From Straminergon stramineum (Eukaryota > Streptophyta > Bryopsida > Hypnales > Calliergonaceae): 64,000 nt of DNA. The stretch covers positions 1,555,001 to 1,619,000 of the forward strand of contig OY987272.1 in NCBI GenBank assembly GCA_963920665.1. Direction: 5' to 3'. The notes beneath the pieces were generated by a model, which worked only from the letters and a program-made list of their open reading frames with translations, did no database searches and was not told the origin of the DNA. Positions 26,072 to 39,187 of this stretch are shown here, piece by piece. Position numbers and translations under genes: made by a program. Each line of letters opens with the position of its first letter. The stretch's first letter is position 1.

Positions 26072-27699
26072 ACTAAAGTCGAAAATATCTCTTAGAAACT
26101 CTTTATTCATTGATGAATTTCTTGCAGTGTGTATTGACATCTCTTCAAACCATTCATTCTTGACTTCTTTATTAGTCATTGTTTGACTATTTTTTGCTAG
26201 TCATTGTTATATGAAGAAAAGACAAGAAAATAAAATAAGACAAAAGAATGGGACAAAGGATTATCCATTGACTTCGAATGAGCTCTACCTATCCCAACTT
26301 GAACATTGCCACTCTATAACTCATGCATTTGTGAATATTTAGTTTGTCTTTTCACCTAACCCTATTGTTATATTACAATATCCACATATTTACCAAATTT
26401 CTACTTAATTTGCCATAATTGCTACCCCAAGTTGTAGGAATTTTTGGTATACCTATTATTATTTTTTACGTAATATAATAAAATTCATGCAATTGTTCTA
26501 AAACATCATAACATCATCGAAAAGTGTAGGAAAGTACTATGTTTAGAACCTAGCTAGAAACTTGGTACTAACACCCTTTACTTCCCATGAATCAAGGCTT
26601 CTCCTATTGTGGAAATTTTTTAATGCTAGCTTGCTCATAAATTGTTGGCCATTGTAACATGAATTATTCTTGTTAGTTTGACATTGGAAAAGGACCCTCT
26701 AGTCTTGTTACTTAAGAATGTTTTATAGAATGGTAATGGAATTGAAACCAATATTGAATTCCATATTCAAAGAATTTGAGCTTCACTGTTGGTATTCCAT
26801 AGAGTAATTTTTTGGGCAATTTTTTTAAAATCAAAATACAACCTAGAATAGTTGTCAACAATAAGAATATAGGAAATTTCAAGCTCTTTGGGGGTATTAG
26901 TTCACCAATGCCATGGGAGCTAAGACCAAAGATTTGTCATATCTTTCATATTATAACATACTTTAAAATAGCATTAATAGGCATCTTCATTTTGGATTTG
27001 ATTTCTAGATAATCAATCATGTCAATCCAAAAAAATTACAATGCTATGCCTTAGTTTGATAAATTGAAATATAATTATTATAATTACATATTTAATATTG
27101 ATTCAAGCAATGTGGTATATATTTATGATTAGTTGAATATTGACTTAAGAGAGAATTCAATAAGTATTTGTTGTTTCAATTTTGATTCAAGTACCAAAAT
27201 AGAGGCACTTATTTCCAATAACTTAAGCATTTCAACTTGTAGTATATGGGAAATTGAGCTCAATGTGTGCAAACATAAGGATGAGGAAGAATGCAAGAAA
27301 AAAAATTTCAAGAATTCATATTTTATTCTAAATATAATTGTGGATTTTTCATTTGTACCCATTCTAGTTTCATAGACTCACCTACTACAATTAGCTATGG
27401 CACTTTTCTCCAAATAAAGAGGGAAGAGAGATAAGTGGAAGAGAAGGTACAGATAGAGAATCTTTTTAATGAACAATACATCCAAATGTCGTCGACAATA
27501 GATCACCTTGTAAAGCCATCATGGGGGCTCTCAAAAATAGATATTTCTACCTTAGGTATGTTCTTAATGCAAGATATAATATGCACATAAGCTTATAAGT
27601 TATGTTTTCATATGAGGAATAGTGTTTTAATTTAAACTCTTTCATGTCAAACATGTCATAATTAGGTGAAATTACCTACAGTGACTTAGAATAGGAACA
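26072..27699. other. Gene-free AT-rich DNA
   Basis: No gene recognised. Opposed 77- and 80-codon frames at 27129-27375 mirror each other and show no domain. No repeat with defined ends was found, though Copia-like debris is possible around 26590-26990. Confidence 0.4.
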
Positions 27700-28188
27700 T
27701 TGTTGCAGGAGACATGTGTAAGCTTACCGGGGTTCTCTTCCAGCTGGCTGCCCACTATTAGGCCCGGCCTTCCAGGGCACGGTCACCCTCATATCCGCAC
27801 CCGTCTCGTACCACCAGGTACTGATACCCTGATTACATATGCCCGGATCCAAATACCCTGGAGACATATACCCGGATCAGAGCTTAAACCAGAACTGCTC
27901 GGGCGGCGTCTCAGTCTCCCTGCAAGCCAGCCTTCCTTCGTTTGGAGATTTGTCTTGCCAGGATTTCTAGCAGTCACGGTTACAAATTTTCATGTTCTCG
28001 ATTTGCTTTCTGATTTTCATAGACTTCTATTGATTGAGCGTTTCAGTTTTGTTTCAGAAAAAAATTAATTCCAAGCAATACGCAGCATCCTCATGCTCTC
28101 ATCTGCGAGACGATGAATTGGCGTTGAAGTCCCTTGTTGTGCTCTCGTTTCGGAAGACAGAGAGGGAAATTCTTCAGCATTCTTCTCT
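27700..28188 (+). promoter_or_regulatory. Probable promoter/5' leader of the pTAC12-like gene
   Basis: GC content rises sharply at about 27700 after 1.6 kb of AT-rich DNA, as expected where a gene starts. A short motif close to CATATNCCCGGATC appears at about 27836 and 27866, with a looser version at 27790. A 122-codon frame (27700-28068) has no ATG supported by features and is not called a gene. The transcription start cannot be fixed by eye. Confidence 0.4.
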
Positions 28189-31181
28189 ATGACTTCCATA
28201 GTTGCAAGATCCCCGTTCGTTTCGGGACTCATCTCAACACGAAGCGACGGGGAAAACAGGAAATCCAGACCTGTTGTTTCTGCAAATGAGGTCAGAGATT
28301 TCCGCTATCTTGTTGCTGGAAATGGATTAGTGATTATGAATTTCGGAGTTTTTGATCACTGCTCTGCGACACCTAAACTAGGGTGCAAGTCTCCGGGATT
28401 CTTTAGAGAATCGAAGTCTAGTTGATTGGAGCAGCGCCTGTAGCGGCATCTTTAACATAGATTATAGGGTTTGGAGTGCTGTTTGCTTCGGAAGAGGGAC
28501 GGACGTCTGATTCGTTTCAAATTGGAGGATTTATATCAATTAGGGCTTAAACCCTAAACCCTGAACCTTTATCTGGTTACAGTGGTTAGAAATTTATCGG
28601 TGTTTATGCCGCAGTATGCAGTACCGTTGAGACTCTTGTGGATTTCGGCATTGGGAGTAGTTAGTGCTTGTTTTTGTGGAGCTAATGGAGGTTAATTTGT
28701 AGAATTTTTTATGCAGTACTGATTTTGTGTTTTTGGATTTAGTTGCAGTCTGGAAACAAGTTGAAGCAGAGTAGAAGAGTGACGGGGTTCTTGCATCGTT
28801 TCCCTCTGTATGCTGTGCATTTGCACAGCAATGTTCGGGGAAAATGTGGAAGGCTTGTGACTGTGTGTGGTGCCAAGGACATGCTCTTTAATCAGAGATC
28901 GTCATCGTCACTTCAAGGAGGAGCTGACAAGCTGGCTGATGCTGTAGGTGTCGCAGCATGCCCACGGGGTATGAGGGTCTTGCATTCTCATATTGCGATT
29001 GACTGTTTATCCTAGTGAACTTTTTTGGAAAATCCAATTGGCCGCCTTTGATTGTGCTGCGATTTCTGTAACCTACATTGCATGCATTGGACTTCATAAG
29101 CTTCAAAGTCGTACTTTGTTCTAATTTTGAGAACATGCTGAGATCTGACTGAGTGGTTTAGAAGTCACGACCTTTTAATCCAAGATGTATGTGGGCATTT
29201 CCTGAAGTCTGACCTTTTTCTCCAGATTTTATTTTTTTCTGTTTACATACATAATTCTCTTACGAAGTCAGTCTTTCAACTGTATCCAGACTCCTTTCAT
29301 TCATCAAGTGAATCGCAACCCTTAATTCTTCGTCCTTATCTTAGCCGTTAAAATGTCCACTTCCATCTCTAGAAGAGTTGAAATAAATCATTTAAGAAGC
29401 TTCGGGGAAGGTGAAAAGCCGAGTTTACCAGTTGAAGAAGAAGTCATACCTTACATTTCTGCTAATTGGAGAAAGTATGTTTTGAAAGTTCTGTAATCAA
29501 CTATTAGCTTTCTAAATTTGAAAGGGGTACTTTGGGAGTTATGAAGAGCACATATTGTTTTCTCCTTTTGAGATGCTTTCCTACTCTCCTTGATTTGGTG
29601 TGCTGTTCAGGATCGTCACAGTTCATGAATCCAGAGACGCTGAGGTGGACCCACGTAATTCACAGATCAGAGAGAGGGTCAAGTGTGAGGACGAATGCCG
29701 GGCGTAACAAGAAGTGGCGCACCCTTGAGAAAGGACGCCTGGAAGGAAACAAGCGAACCAGAAGCAGTGGCAATGCAGGGAAGCCCAAACCACCAAGGCC
29801 CGATGGCGCGGTCCAAGGTCCACAGAATGGTGTCAATGAAGACGGAACTGAGAGGCCTGTCAAAGAGCCTCGAGTCAAGCCCCCAAAGGGTCCAAAGCCC
29901 AAGGAGCGCGTTACATGGGCTGGCCAGAAGATGCTGCTACTCAACAAGGGAGACAGAAGTAAAGTCGGAGACGATGTCCAGCCTTGGGCCTCGGTTCGAA
30001 CCGAACGAATGCCGGATGACTACTACAAGTATGGCCCTTTCGGTCCCCACGCTTGGAAGGGCGTCACTGTTGGCACCCCTCGTAAGGGAACTCTTTGCGA
30101 CAACCTCGTGGTGTTTTTCTCAACTGTGGAAAATGAGGAAGAGCATGAGTTGGGAGACATTCAAGATGCCATCACAGGGTATGCACAGCGAGTGGATCAA
30201 ATGGATTATGAAAGTGTGGGAGTTCAATACTACTTTGCGTTTGTACGTCAAATAGTAAAAGTTCCAGGGCTATCTCCTTGGGAGGATTGGACACTGGTTG
30301 CCCAAGTGGCTGTTGAGTCTGGAGAGGAGCTAGACAAGGTGAGCCTGGGATTGAAGCTTGACCGTAAAATGTGGGAGGTGCTTTCACGGTGTGTTGCATG
30401 GTATCGTCCTGACCTTATTTATGTCAAAAGACCTGCCTACCAAGTCAGATTTGAGCCGCAGAAAGAGTTTCTGGAAGGATGGTTTACATTACTGGATCCA
30501 AAAAACGGTAGCCATTCCTATTATCAAGGACTTTGCAAATTACTTGGAGTAGATGAGAATGAGACTGCTGAGCAGGTGGCTATCATATTTGATGGCTTGA
30601 GTGAGGACCGGAAAATGGAGTGTGTTAAACATGTGCTCACGAATCATCCAGTTTTCCTTTTGACACCATTCACTCTCCAAGACTTGAAAGCAGAGCAGCA
30701 GCAGAAGTCAGCTAGTGGGATGAACACTGATATGGAGAATGAAATTGAATCCATTGAATCTGCGGATGACGAGGATAATGACAGCGCGGATAACACCAAT
30801 GAAGATGAACCAGAAGAAGATTTCGAGGCATTCAATGGCCAATTTGGGGAAGAGTTCGACTTTGACGAACAAGACTTGGATGATAGTCAATCTACTAAGA
30901 GTGAATGGGAAATAGAGGAAGCGAAGGCGTTAGCTGCCGAGGCTATGCAGGATTCCCCTAATTCTGAGACTCTTGATGCTGATGAAGAAGCTTTAAAGGC
31001 CTACTCTGAGATTGGCATGACGAGCCAAGGGCAGCCAATAGTTGAGGAAACTGACACGGAAGAACGTGAACCTTTTCTTCATGCAGCACTTCGGCCTTTT
31101 TCATACACGAACTTGATCAAAGAGATTTTCATTATTCGAAGCGCGTTGGTGGAGTTAGCAGAACTGGAGAGGTCAATGTGA
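28189..31181 (+). CDS. PTAC12: pTAC12/HEMERA-like plastid transcription protein
   Basis: Coding exons are 28749-28968 (after TTGCAG, ending before GTATGA) and 29611-31181 (after TTCAG); the phases join exactly. A proposed first exon, 28189-28290, would supply the ATG (MTSIVARSPF) and reach a donor in phase 0. That exon is the least certain part. The last exon is 1.57 kb without interruption. Motifs resembling pTAC12 include YYKYGPFGPHAWKG (near 30016-30060), RPDLIYVKRP (near 30405-30435), YQGLCKLLGV, and a HPV..L.P block. A strongly acidic stretch (30720-31010) and a C-terminal helix precede the stop. In Arabidopsis, pTAC12 (HMR, PAP5) belongs to the plastid-encoded RNA polymerase complex and also acts in the nucleus in phytochrome signalling through an acidic activation domain. 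The N-terminus is basic and Ser/Arg-rich, as in transit peptides. The modelled protein is about 630 aa, longer than the roughly 527 aa of Arabidopsis. Confidence 0.8.
28549..28560 (+). promoter_or_regulatory. Telo-box motif in the first intron of the pTAC12-like gene
   Basis: The sequence AAACCCTAAACC is a 12-base match to the plant telomere repeat. Plant telo-boxes occur near the starts of growth and ribosome-biogenesis genes and bind TRB/PURalpha-type proteins. Its role here is inferred. Confidence 0.4.
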
Positions 31182-31997
31182 AGTGACTTTTGCAGCTGCT
31201 ACTTGCTCAAAGTAGGACCAAGCTCACGAGGACATTCACACCACAACCTCGAGTCAAGAAACAGGTTGGGGTTTAGCAGAAGACTCAAAATTTCATTTCG
31301 TTACCATTTTTTCAGATTGCAGATTTCATCAGATTCTTCACGCATTGCAGGAAAAGGTTGTAGTTTTTTATGTGCCTAATAGCAAGGGATAAGAGTGGTT
31401 GCACCTGAATGCATATGTGATGATACGAGCTTGTAAACTTAGCTTATTCTCTCTCTGATGGGAGTTCTTTTTGGTCTGCAGGTAAAGCATTTCAAGGGCG
31501 AGCTGTTTCCTAATGGTTCAGTATTGAAATCTGTCCACTCATGGATAAATGGTATTCTTCTGAACTCCCCCACGCGATCACCAAGCAGATAATACTTCGG
31601 TGACTGTCATATTTTTTATCAAAGAGTTATGCCAATTCCAGTAGCCGCTTTGACCAGATCATCACGGGATTCCTGTGAAAGACAAGGTTTACGTTACATT
31701 GTGGGATTACTGTTAGAGCTTTGCAGAAAGATGCGTAGTTAAATGAATCAGGACATGCTGAGTGTGACGCAAGTTCATTATTTCTCCAACTGATTTTTTT
31801 CCAGATTTGTCCCAAAGCTTTCTTAGGCATCATCTTTCCGTAGTTGTAGTTGTAGGGTTGGCGGAAAATCATTCTGAAAATCGATGCAAAGGGAAATTAT
31901 TTTTTCAAGAAAGAAAAATTTTGTACGGTGAAAGACAGAATATTGGCAAATAAATTCTATTTCTAGCATTTGTTGAACCTTACTTTTTGGAAAAAAA
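31182..31997 (+). other. 3' flank of the pTAC12-like gene
   Basis: Sequence following the stop remains genic in composition for about 450 bases, consistent with a 3' UTR; the end was not resolved. Reverse frames of 81 and 91 codons here have no recognisable features. Confidence 0.4.
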
Positions 31998-32229
31998 TTA
32001 ATATTTGGTAGAGGTATTGACCCTTCTTTACACTTCTTGTATACATCCCTTTCGGTACTATGTGACATCATGTACTTAAAAAGAACCAAAGTACTCATTG
32101 GAGGTCAAACTATTGTGCAAGACCTTTCTTTTTCTAAAAAGAATCCAAGGATGAACAATTACACTTTTGTCCTACATAGAAAGATTCTTTGTCATCCATG
32201 GGAATGTCCTTAGTATCATTTAAGAGTTA
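31998..32229 (+). mobile_element. TTAA-type element, family VI, decayed copy
   Basis: It shares 'ctatgtgacatcat', 'cattggaggtcaaactattg', 'aaggatgaacaattacac' and 'tcctacatagaaag' with the intact copy at 54287-54517. The right end is TTTAAGAGTTAA and the left end is decayed. Non-coding. Confidence 0.65.
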
Positions 32230-32769
32230 ATAATTGAAGGAAACATGCCCTTGTGACCAAAGTAATCACCAAAACTACTTCAATTATGAGACCAATCAGT
32301 TCATTCTTTGTTTCTATAATGAACAATGAAGTCATCCATCAACTACTTTGGGGCCGTAGTGACCTTTAAGGTTTTAATGAATGTAGATTCCACATATTCT
32401 TTGTCAATATCAATACAAAATTACTTTTATCCTCATCTTCAAAAAGATTTTCAATATATAAAAGTTCATATTCGTTGGAAATGGCATGTAAATAAATTTT
32501 TACATTTTTGATTGTAGAATGAGCAAAACTACAAGTAGATTTTTGTTCTTTGTAGTTCTATGTTGTCATATTCATGAGAGTTTGAATCTCTACTTTTCTC
32601 CAATGGAACAAAGGGTACTTCACTTCTGTGCTAATCATGACCTTTTAGAAGAATTGATATCTTTGGGAATTATGGATTCCCTACATTGTAGTGTTGAGTA
32701 GCAATGCATTTCAAATTGGATAAGTGATCTACATTCCATCATGAAATATGCATAAAATAGTTTGTCTAG

Positions 32770-32961
32770 TACATTTAATAGGGGTGTTACAAGAACCAAA
32801 AAATTAAAGGGACTAATTGTGAAAAACTGTAGATGTTTGAAACATGATGTACATCCCCCAAACACTTCAATAACTATTGATGTACAATAAAGGTAGATAT
32901 TTATGTAGTGTGGAATGTTGGCTAATTAGTATGGGTCCCCTTAATACCCCTATTCAGTGTA
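32770..32961 (+). mobile_element. TA-flanked MITE (mariner-like), copy 1
   Basis: The interior matches 41666-41857 closely ('aattgtagatgtttgaaa'-like block, 'aaaggtagatattt', 'tagtgtggaatgt'). The right end 'ggtccccttaatacccc' is intact; the left end is partly decayed ('taataggggtgttac'). TA lies at both ends. It is 192 bp and non-coding. Confidence 0.8.
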
Positions 32962-33737
32962 GAAGGAACCAGGTTACAATTAGAAGAAAAAAAAGTTAAA
33001 TGGCAGGCCTGTTAGGTCATCTCGTGGGGTAAGAATTTAAAAAACAAGGATTATCGAAACTCATGCCTTTTAAGAAATAATATACTTGGATTTTGTCATT
33101 GGTACAATTCCTCGAGCAGATGCTTCAATGAGATTCATCAGCAATGAAATAAAGCTTTCACTCTCAAAAGTATTCTAGGCTAGTGATTGGAGCCCTAGTC
33201 ACACTTCTAGTTCCACCTTCAACAATTCATTATTATTCACAGGATATCCGAATAATGCATATTTTACTGAACACTCCTACCAGTGCTTGATCAAGGAACC
33301 CAACAAGCTCCGATGTGGAGTTAGACGTATGTGCTCCAAAACATTTAGGTGCCAAGGACTGGAGGAAAAAAGGAAATGAAATAATCCATACAAAGTGCGC
33401 ACTCACAGTAAGCTTGAAATCTATTTGGGTGGCGAAGTTCAGTCTCCAATCATGGCACAGAAAGAACACAAAACTGACAAAGCTTTCTCGTCAGAACAAA
33501 TTTTAACAAATTATAAATCTACATGAAAGTTGCCGAAGTACAATGCTGTTACCAAGATACTCTCCGACAACAACAGCTTAAACCTCTTAACATCCCTTCT
33601 ACAATGGGACCATAATTCTGCAACTATCTCTTCATTGCCTCATGCTATATATACTACAAGGAAGTAAAAAACAAGGAACAAGAAAGTCTCTTTCTCTCTC
33701 AGCCAAAAAAGATGGAACAGAATAAGTTGAAAGAATT
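32962..33737. other. Convergent intergenic space, 3' flank of the ERD4-like gene
   Basis: No gene recognised. The part next to 33738 should carry the 3' UTR of the reverse-strand ERD4-like gene. Opposed frames of 78 and 63 codons near 33233-33506 mirror each other and are taken as chance. Confidence 0.4.
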
Positions 33738-36700
33738 CTAAACGACTGTATTGACAGTAGAGTCGATTTGAGTAGCCAAATTATTCCTCCGATCAACGAT
33801 ACCGCAATGACCCTCCTGCAGACAAACAGGCGTGTAGGCTTCCATGATGGTGGCGGGCGAGGGCCGGTTCTTTACAACGTCAGCTGCGACGTAGAGCGAC
33901 ACGACTTTGATGGAGGGGTAGTAATTCTTCTTGCAAAACATGTAGAAGGCGACTGTGAGCACCGGGAGGAAGATTAGAATGGGCGCGAATGCGAACTCTT
34001 TCACTCCGAAGTAGCCGATGGCTGTGATCTGGGCCACGAATAACGCAGCAAGCATGCGGTTGTGGATGTGTGGCCACATGCTCCCGTGGCTCTCGAAGTC
34101 CGGAACGTGCACGTTCAACGCCTGCAACATGAAGCTTGTTAATAACCACACTACAAGAAGTCTTAATAGAGGTTCACTGTTGAATCTTTAGATAGGATCT
34201 TTTGCAGAGTGTTTTCAGTCCTTGAAAATTTAATCTTAGTCTCTGAAATAAATCAAGCGTAGCTACATTGAGAAAAAAGCTCCAGGACCTTCATATAGCT
34301 TCACTATGGAAGGGACAAAGTTTCTAGTAGCGTAGCGTAGTGTTTTGATCTATTAACGTCGTATCTTGTTCTATTTAGCATATTGGACAGTTCACTTTCA
34401 TCTAACCTTTCTACAATTATCCAATGATCTCTAACTAAACTATAAGGACTTAACTCGGGATGTTCGAGATCACAGAACTCTTACTATCACTCTATTAGGA
34501 CAGAATAAATTGCATACAAATGTGGTAGCAGGGATTTGGACGAGGGAGAAAATATTCTAGATCAGCTTCTTAACTCGTGAGTCCAAGAACTTTCTAATAT
34601 CACTTCGGCAAGCAATGCTAATGATTCCATGAAACTTGATTGAGAATCTCTTACAAACTTGCGCGACTACAGTGCGACATTAAAGAGGTCAACGTGAACT
34701 GACCTGGTTTCGCATGACCAACCATCCGAGGGCGAAGTACAAGCCAGCGAAGAGGAGAATCATGGGCGAAATGACGGCGTAGCAGATCGAGAGGGTGAAA
34801 ATGAGGAGGTCGTTGGCAATGGCCTTGTGGTACTTGAAAGCCCCCGGCGCCCACGCCTCTCTGAGCTCTCTCTCGGTTTTGCATTTAAATTTGCGCTTGA
34901 TGTGGAAGATAATGAACGGGATCAGGCGTGACAACTCCAATCCGTAACCAACAAAGAACCTGCACAGTACAATAATAATAATAAAGTAAATCAAAAGGAA
35001 CAGGGTGGGAGTACAAAATTGCTGAACAAAATTCAATTTCAAAAATTTTCCCAATTCAGTTAACTTTGCTGATTGCAATTCTCAAAAATACGTGGAGGAT
35101 TACAGAGGACAAAAAGATGTGATTAGGCTAGCTATTTATCCAACTAGAACAGAAGGTGATGATAACGTATGATTCTCAAAGTACAGGGTGCAGGTTTACG
35201 AAGGGCAAAAAGAATCTCTACAAATAGTCCAGGCATTAATCCAACAAATTGCTTACTTGAGTGCAACGTATGTGATGAAGTATGTGGCATTTGGAGGCAA
35301 CTTGGAACCCAAGAGTTGGACCACTTTAGCGGGTGAAAGATTGCTTTGATCAATGAGCACTTGGAAACTTTTAATGTTGGAGAACACAGCACCAAAGAGG
35401 GTAACTCCCAGGAACACATTGAATATGACGAAGTAGAAATACTTCGCAGAAGCCGCTCGCACCACTTGAGACTGCGCTGGATATCCTTCAAGCCTTGACA
35501 AAGTCAGCAAAAGATTGGGCAACAAAGCGAGGAAGACCAGCAATGCTATTTGGGGTAGAAAACCCTGCCAATTTCACCACAGAAACGGACCGTGAATAAA
35601 CGGTATTCTGCAATTTTATGTAATATTCTTGAGCAACATTCTTTAGTAGTCTTGGCAAGTCACCTTTAGAAAACAGCACCAACTAAAAGCCTGTTACACC
35701 ATAGTCATGCTAAATCAGAGAAATTGAAATAAAACAAGGTTTCGAGGATTCCTTGAGGATGCTCAACAAAGATTCTCTAGAATGTCAAGCACAAGAGTGT
35801 AAGTGTTTCTAATGACAGGAACTTTATTCAAAGCAACTTCAAAAATGTAAGCACCTGGATGATGGTTCCGATGGCTTTGATTTTGATGATTGATTTGATA
35901 AATGGAAGGATCTTTTGCAAATTCTCAAGTGTGGTCAGGGACGCAATGAATGCAATGGGAATCATGTAAAATACAACTAAAAGGAACGTGAGAACTGCAA
36001 TAGCGCCTCTTCGAATTGCGCGTTGCCATGCTGGTATGTACAGATTGGTCCAAATCATCTCTTCCGGTTCAGGAGCCTGAGTAACTCTCCAACGGAGGGC
36101 GTGAGGTGCATGCACTACCTGCAATAAGGTAGAGAATACAAAAAAAGTTAGAGTTTACCCTGCCTCGTGTTACAGAAGCAACTCATCTCTTCCAAATCAA
36201 CACATTCAATTCGCCATCATTGAATGTACAAAATCATGCTTTGGCTAATCATGTCTTTTTGTCACTCATCCTTGAATGGAAAATGAGGCGGATTTCTTTC
36301 CCATCAAATGCGGTTCACACGACAGCCCAGTGTTTCAGTGACAGCATAAGAAATCATCTAATACATGGAGGGAGAAAACAATTTGATTTGAAGAGAGTTT
36401 AGCTCTTGTAGAACCGGAATTGATCCCTCCATTATAATCTATTAAGTGATTTCCCAATGAAAACACAATGCTACATTGATCGGTTAGAATGAAGAAAGAG
36501 TATCCTATGCTTTGTAAACAAGAGGAGGAAAATAAACTAACCTGAGCAGCTTCAGTAGCAGAGCGGCGATCGTTAAAGATGACTAAGGCCGCATCTTGTT
36601 CCAAAGCTTGGCGAGTGTGCCGCTGCTCTGCTTCCATTTGGGGAAGCAAATCTTGGCTTTGTGCTCTCCAGTAGTCAATGGAGTCAACTTTATGGCCTAC

Positions 36701-38414
36701 CAACCCCATGAACCCGGTCTTGTGCATGGGACGTTTCCCCTCGACGCTACCACCTTTCTTTGACAACTCCCAAACGCCTTCAGCGTGCTCAAGCTTCCGT
36801 AGTGCCTTTTCACGGTCAGCGAAGACCTTCTCGGCCTATTCAACAAAATGGAATTACTTAGAAACCGGCTAGACTGGCACTATTGAACAACAATCAAGAT
36901 TAAAGGCAATTTCCATTAAATTAACAAATTCCAGTTCAAATGGCAAAGTTGAGTACGATTGCGCTAAGAATACCCATAAGCATCTCATACGAAAACCATT
37001 GGTGCATCTCATTTTTGGCAATCGAAACCTTGAAACTTCCTTAAGTAGAGGATATTAAAACTGTTCAGGGCTCGGTCCGTTATCCCATTGACTGACCCCT
37101 ATTACCGACAGAAACTCATTTCTTCAAATTAACACTTGGTTGACCTTCACTTAGAAACCATTTAGTTTAAGAAAATCCTCCGAGTGTATGCATGGTTCCA
37201 TAAGAAATCGTCATAAGTTGATTGATAAATGAAAACAATGGTTTTAAAAGAGTTTAGCTCTTATAGTACCCAAATCAATCTCTCCACTAAGCTCCATTGA
37301 GAAATCTTCCAGTGAAAGCACACTCCTACATTGAATGGATAAAAGACGGAGAGAGAATCCTCTAGACTTGGTACTGGGATTTACCGGTCGGGTGTTGTAC
37401 GCAGGTTGCACACGGTTATAAGCATCGGGATGAACTCTGGCGAAGAAACTGTCCACATGTTCAGTACGAGACTCCTTTCCCAGTGGCTTAGGAATGTCCC
37501 TCACAAGCACCGTGAACTGTTGAGGGCGAGCTATTGCATGTGCTTGAGCTCTATTCCGCATGAAAACTACACGCCGGTATGATTTCCACAAGACGTAGTA
37601 CGTCACGAAGGACACCCAAATCATCCCGAGCATAAACGCCCAGATCTTCCCACTCTTTGGCTGTTCCACGCCCACATTCAACCTCATGTCAGAAATGCTA
37701 CAAAAGATCACAAATTCACCGAGAAAAATTCAAAAAAATCATAACAAGTTCAGTAGCGCTACCAAAAACATATGTAACATTTGGAGAAGATCATTCATTT
37801 TTTAGTTTACCTGAACATTACCCATGCCCAAATTGTCAAAGTCGGAGTATGTATAGTTCGCATCCCGACTCTTCAGCTGCGCATTGTAGTTGCTTGTTGC
37901 TGAAAGCGAAATCAAGACCGGCATACAGAACAGCGCCGACAAACAGATAATCTCCAAAGCTGTAAAAGAAGGCCACCTCTAAGTATCTCTACACCATTTC
38001 TCGCTTTCGCAAGAAGCTAAAGAATCGAACATTAAGCTCAAGATTCGTCAAAACAACAGTGTGAGAAAGAAGTAACCACAAAATCCACTACCTTACAAAG
38101 ATTCTTTCTCAAAATCACCGGGGAAACAAAGCGCGGTAATTACCTGCGGTGAAGAGGTGCATGTAAACAGCTGCGTCCAAGCCGGCAGCCGCAACAATAT
38201 TATCCTCTTTAGCCTTGAACGCCTCGATAGCCCATGAGAAGAGCTTCCGTCTTTTGGCCAACACGGGTCCGTCCTCACCCTTTAGTATCCGCAGCGGGTA
38301 ATAAACCACAGCGTTCCCAGCCCGACGCGAAAGAATCGCATACACCACCATCAGAAGGCAGAAGATCAAGAAAGAAGTCACCAACGACGTAATGAACGAC
38401 GCTGTAGTCGCCAT
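33738..38414 (-). CDS. ERD4-like OSCA/CSC1 osmosensitive cation channel
   Basis: A complete reverse-strand gene of eight coding exons: 38414-38144, 37959-37811, 37660-37385, 36835-36542, 36118-35855, 35564-35257, 34959-34704 and 34121-33738. All junctions are GT-AG and in phase. They give 733 aa against 724 for Arabidopsis ERD4. The sequence tracks ERD4 (OSCA3.1) throughout. An N-terminal helix (about 6-28) is followed by the 'RILKG' loop, a helix pair (about 91-168), and a cytosolic PHM7-like domain with TGFMGLVGHKVDSIDYW. Then come APEPEEMIWTNL (345-356), the helix block with IPIAFIASLTTLENLQ, RAASAKYFYF, YVALKFFVGYGLELSR, and MWPHIHNRMLAALF near the C-terminus. OSCA/CSC1 proteins are membrane channels opened by hyperosmotic or mechanical stress that admit calcium. 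ERD4 itself is dehydration-induced. The third-exon acceptor was chosen because it preserves both phase and family spacing; an AG further upstream would break the frame. Confidence 0.93.
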
Positions 38415-38529
38415 TTTGGCCCCGTAACCTCACTCTTCTCCTTTACACAATCCTCACACCTCACACCACTATTCTCTCCCCGCACTCGTCACAAAATCTG
38501 GCGTCTCAAACACTCCCCCATATTCACCA

Positions 38530-38583
38530 CAGACTCAATACAAAAACTCAATACAAAACTCAATACAAAAACTCAATAAAACT
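38530..38583. repeat. Short tandem repeat in the ERD4-like 5' leader
   Basis: A unit close to 'actcaatacaaaa' is repeated four times with small length differences, about 120-170 bases upstream of the ATG. It probably lies in the 5' UTR and could vary in copy number. Confidence 0.7.
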
Positions 38584-39187
38584 CCGCACGCAGAACTCCA
38601 CTCTCACCGCCATAAAGTACAGCAAGGACAACAGACTCACTCTTCTCAACTCACAGGTTGCAAAATCTCTCCGTGTAACTAGAAAAAATCACGAGTTACA
38701 AAATGTGCATAAAAACAAAAGCACAGTGTGAAGCACAATTTGATCAAAACTTTAGTCACACACTCAGAAACTCGGTGGATAAGTTCGAGACGACTGAGAA
38801 AATGGATTCAGATCACTAAAACTAAAGAATCGTTTCCTGAGTCGGATTAATAAAAGCTTGAGCGGTCCTTGAAAAACTGAAGCTCTTGAAGCTACGACTG
38901 AAGCTCAATATTGAAATGGAGAGTTTCAGCGAAGTTGTTATCAAGAAGATTTGATGAAATGATGTGAGCTTCAACGGGAAGTACGGGAATCTACAGGAGT
39001 TGCGGCAGGGCCGGTTAGGATTCGGAGACTCGGGAAGAAGAAGGTGCTTGGCTGCAGCATCAGCGACGTGTTTATGTTTGCTTCTCTGTTGTACTGGCCG
39101 GACAGAGAGAAGTGGTGATGACGACGGAGGGGCTGGGGTTGAGGTCCGGTTGAGGACCGGTTGGGATCCAGAGAAGGTGAATTAAGC

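Noticed and set aside
27700..28068. 122-codon frame upstream of the pTAC12-like gene
   Set aside because: No recognisable domain. It is GC-rich and Pro-rich with several motif repeats, better explained as promoter or leader sequence.
29695..30255. 186-codon frame overlapping the pTAC12-like exon
   Set aside because: It lies in a different frame from the conserved pTAC12-like protein; the in-frame motifs show which frame is real.
37664..37711. Upstream acceptor for ERD4-like exon 3 (after TTTTGTAG)
   Set aside because: It would put an in-frame stop after exon 2. The acceptor at 37661-37663 keeps phase and gives the spacing of Arabidopsis ERD4.
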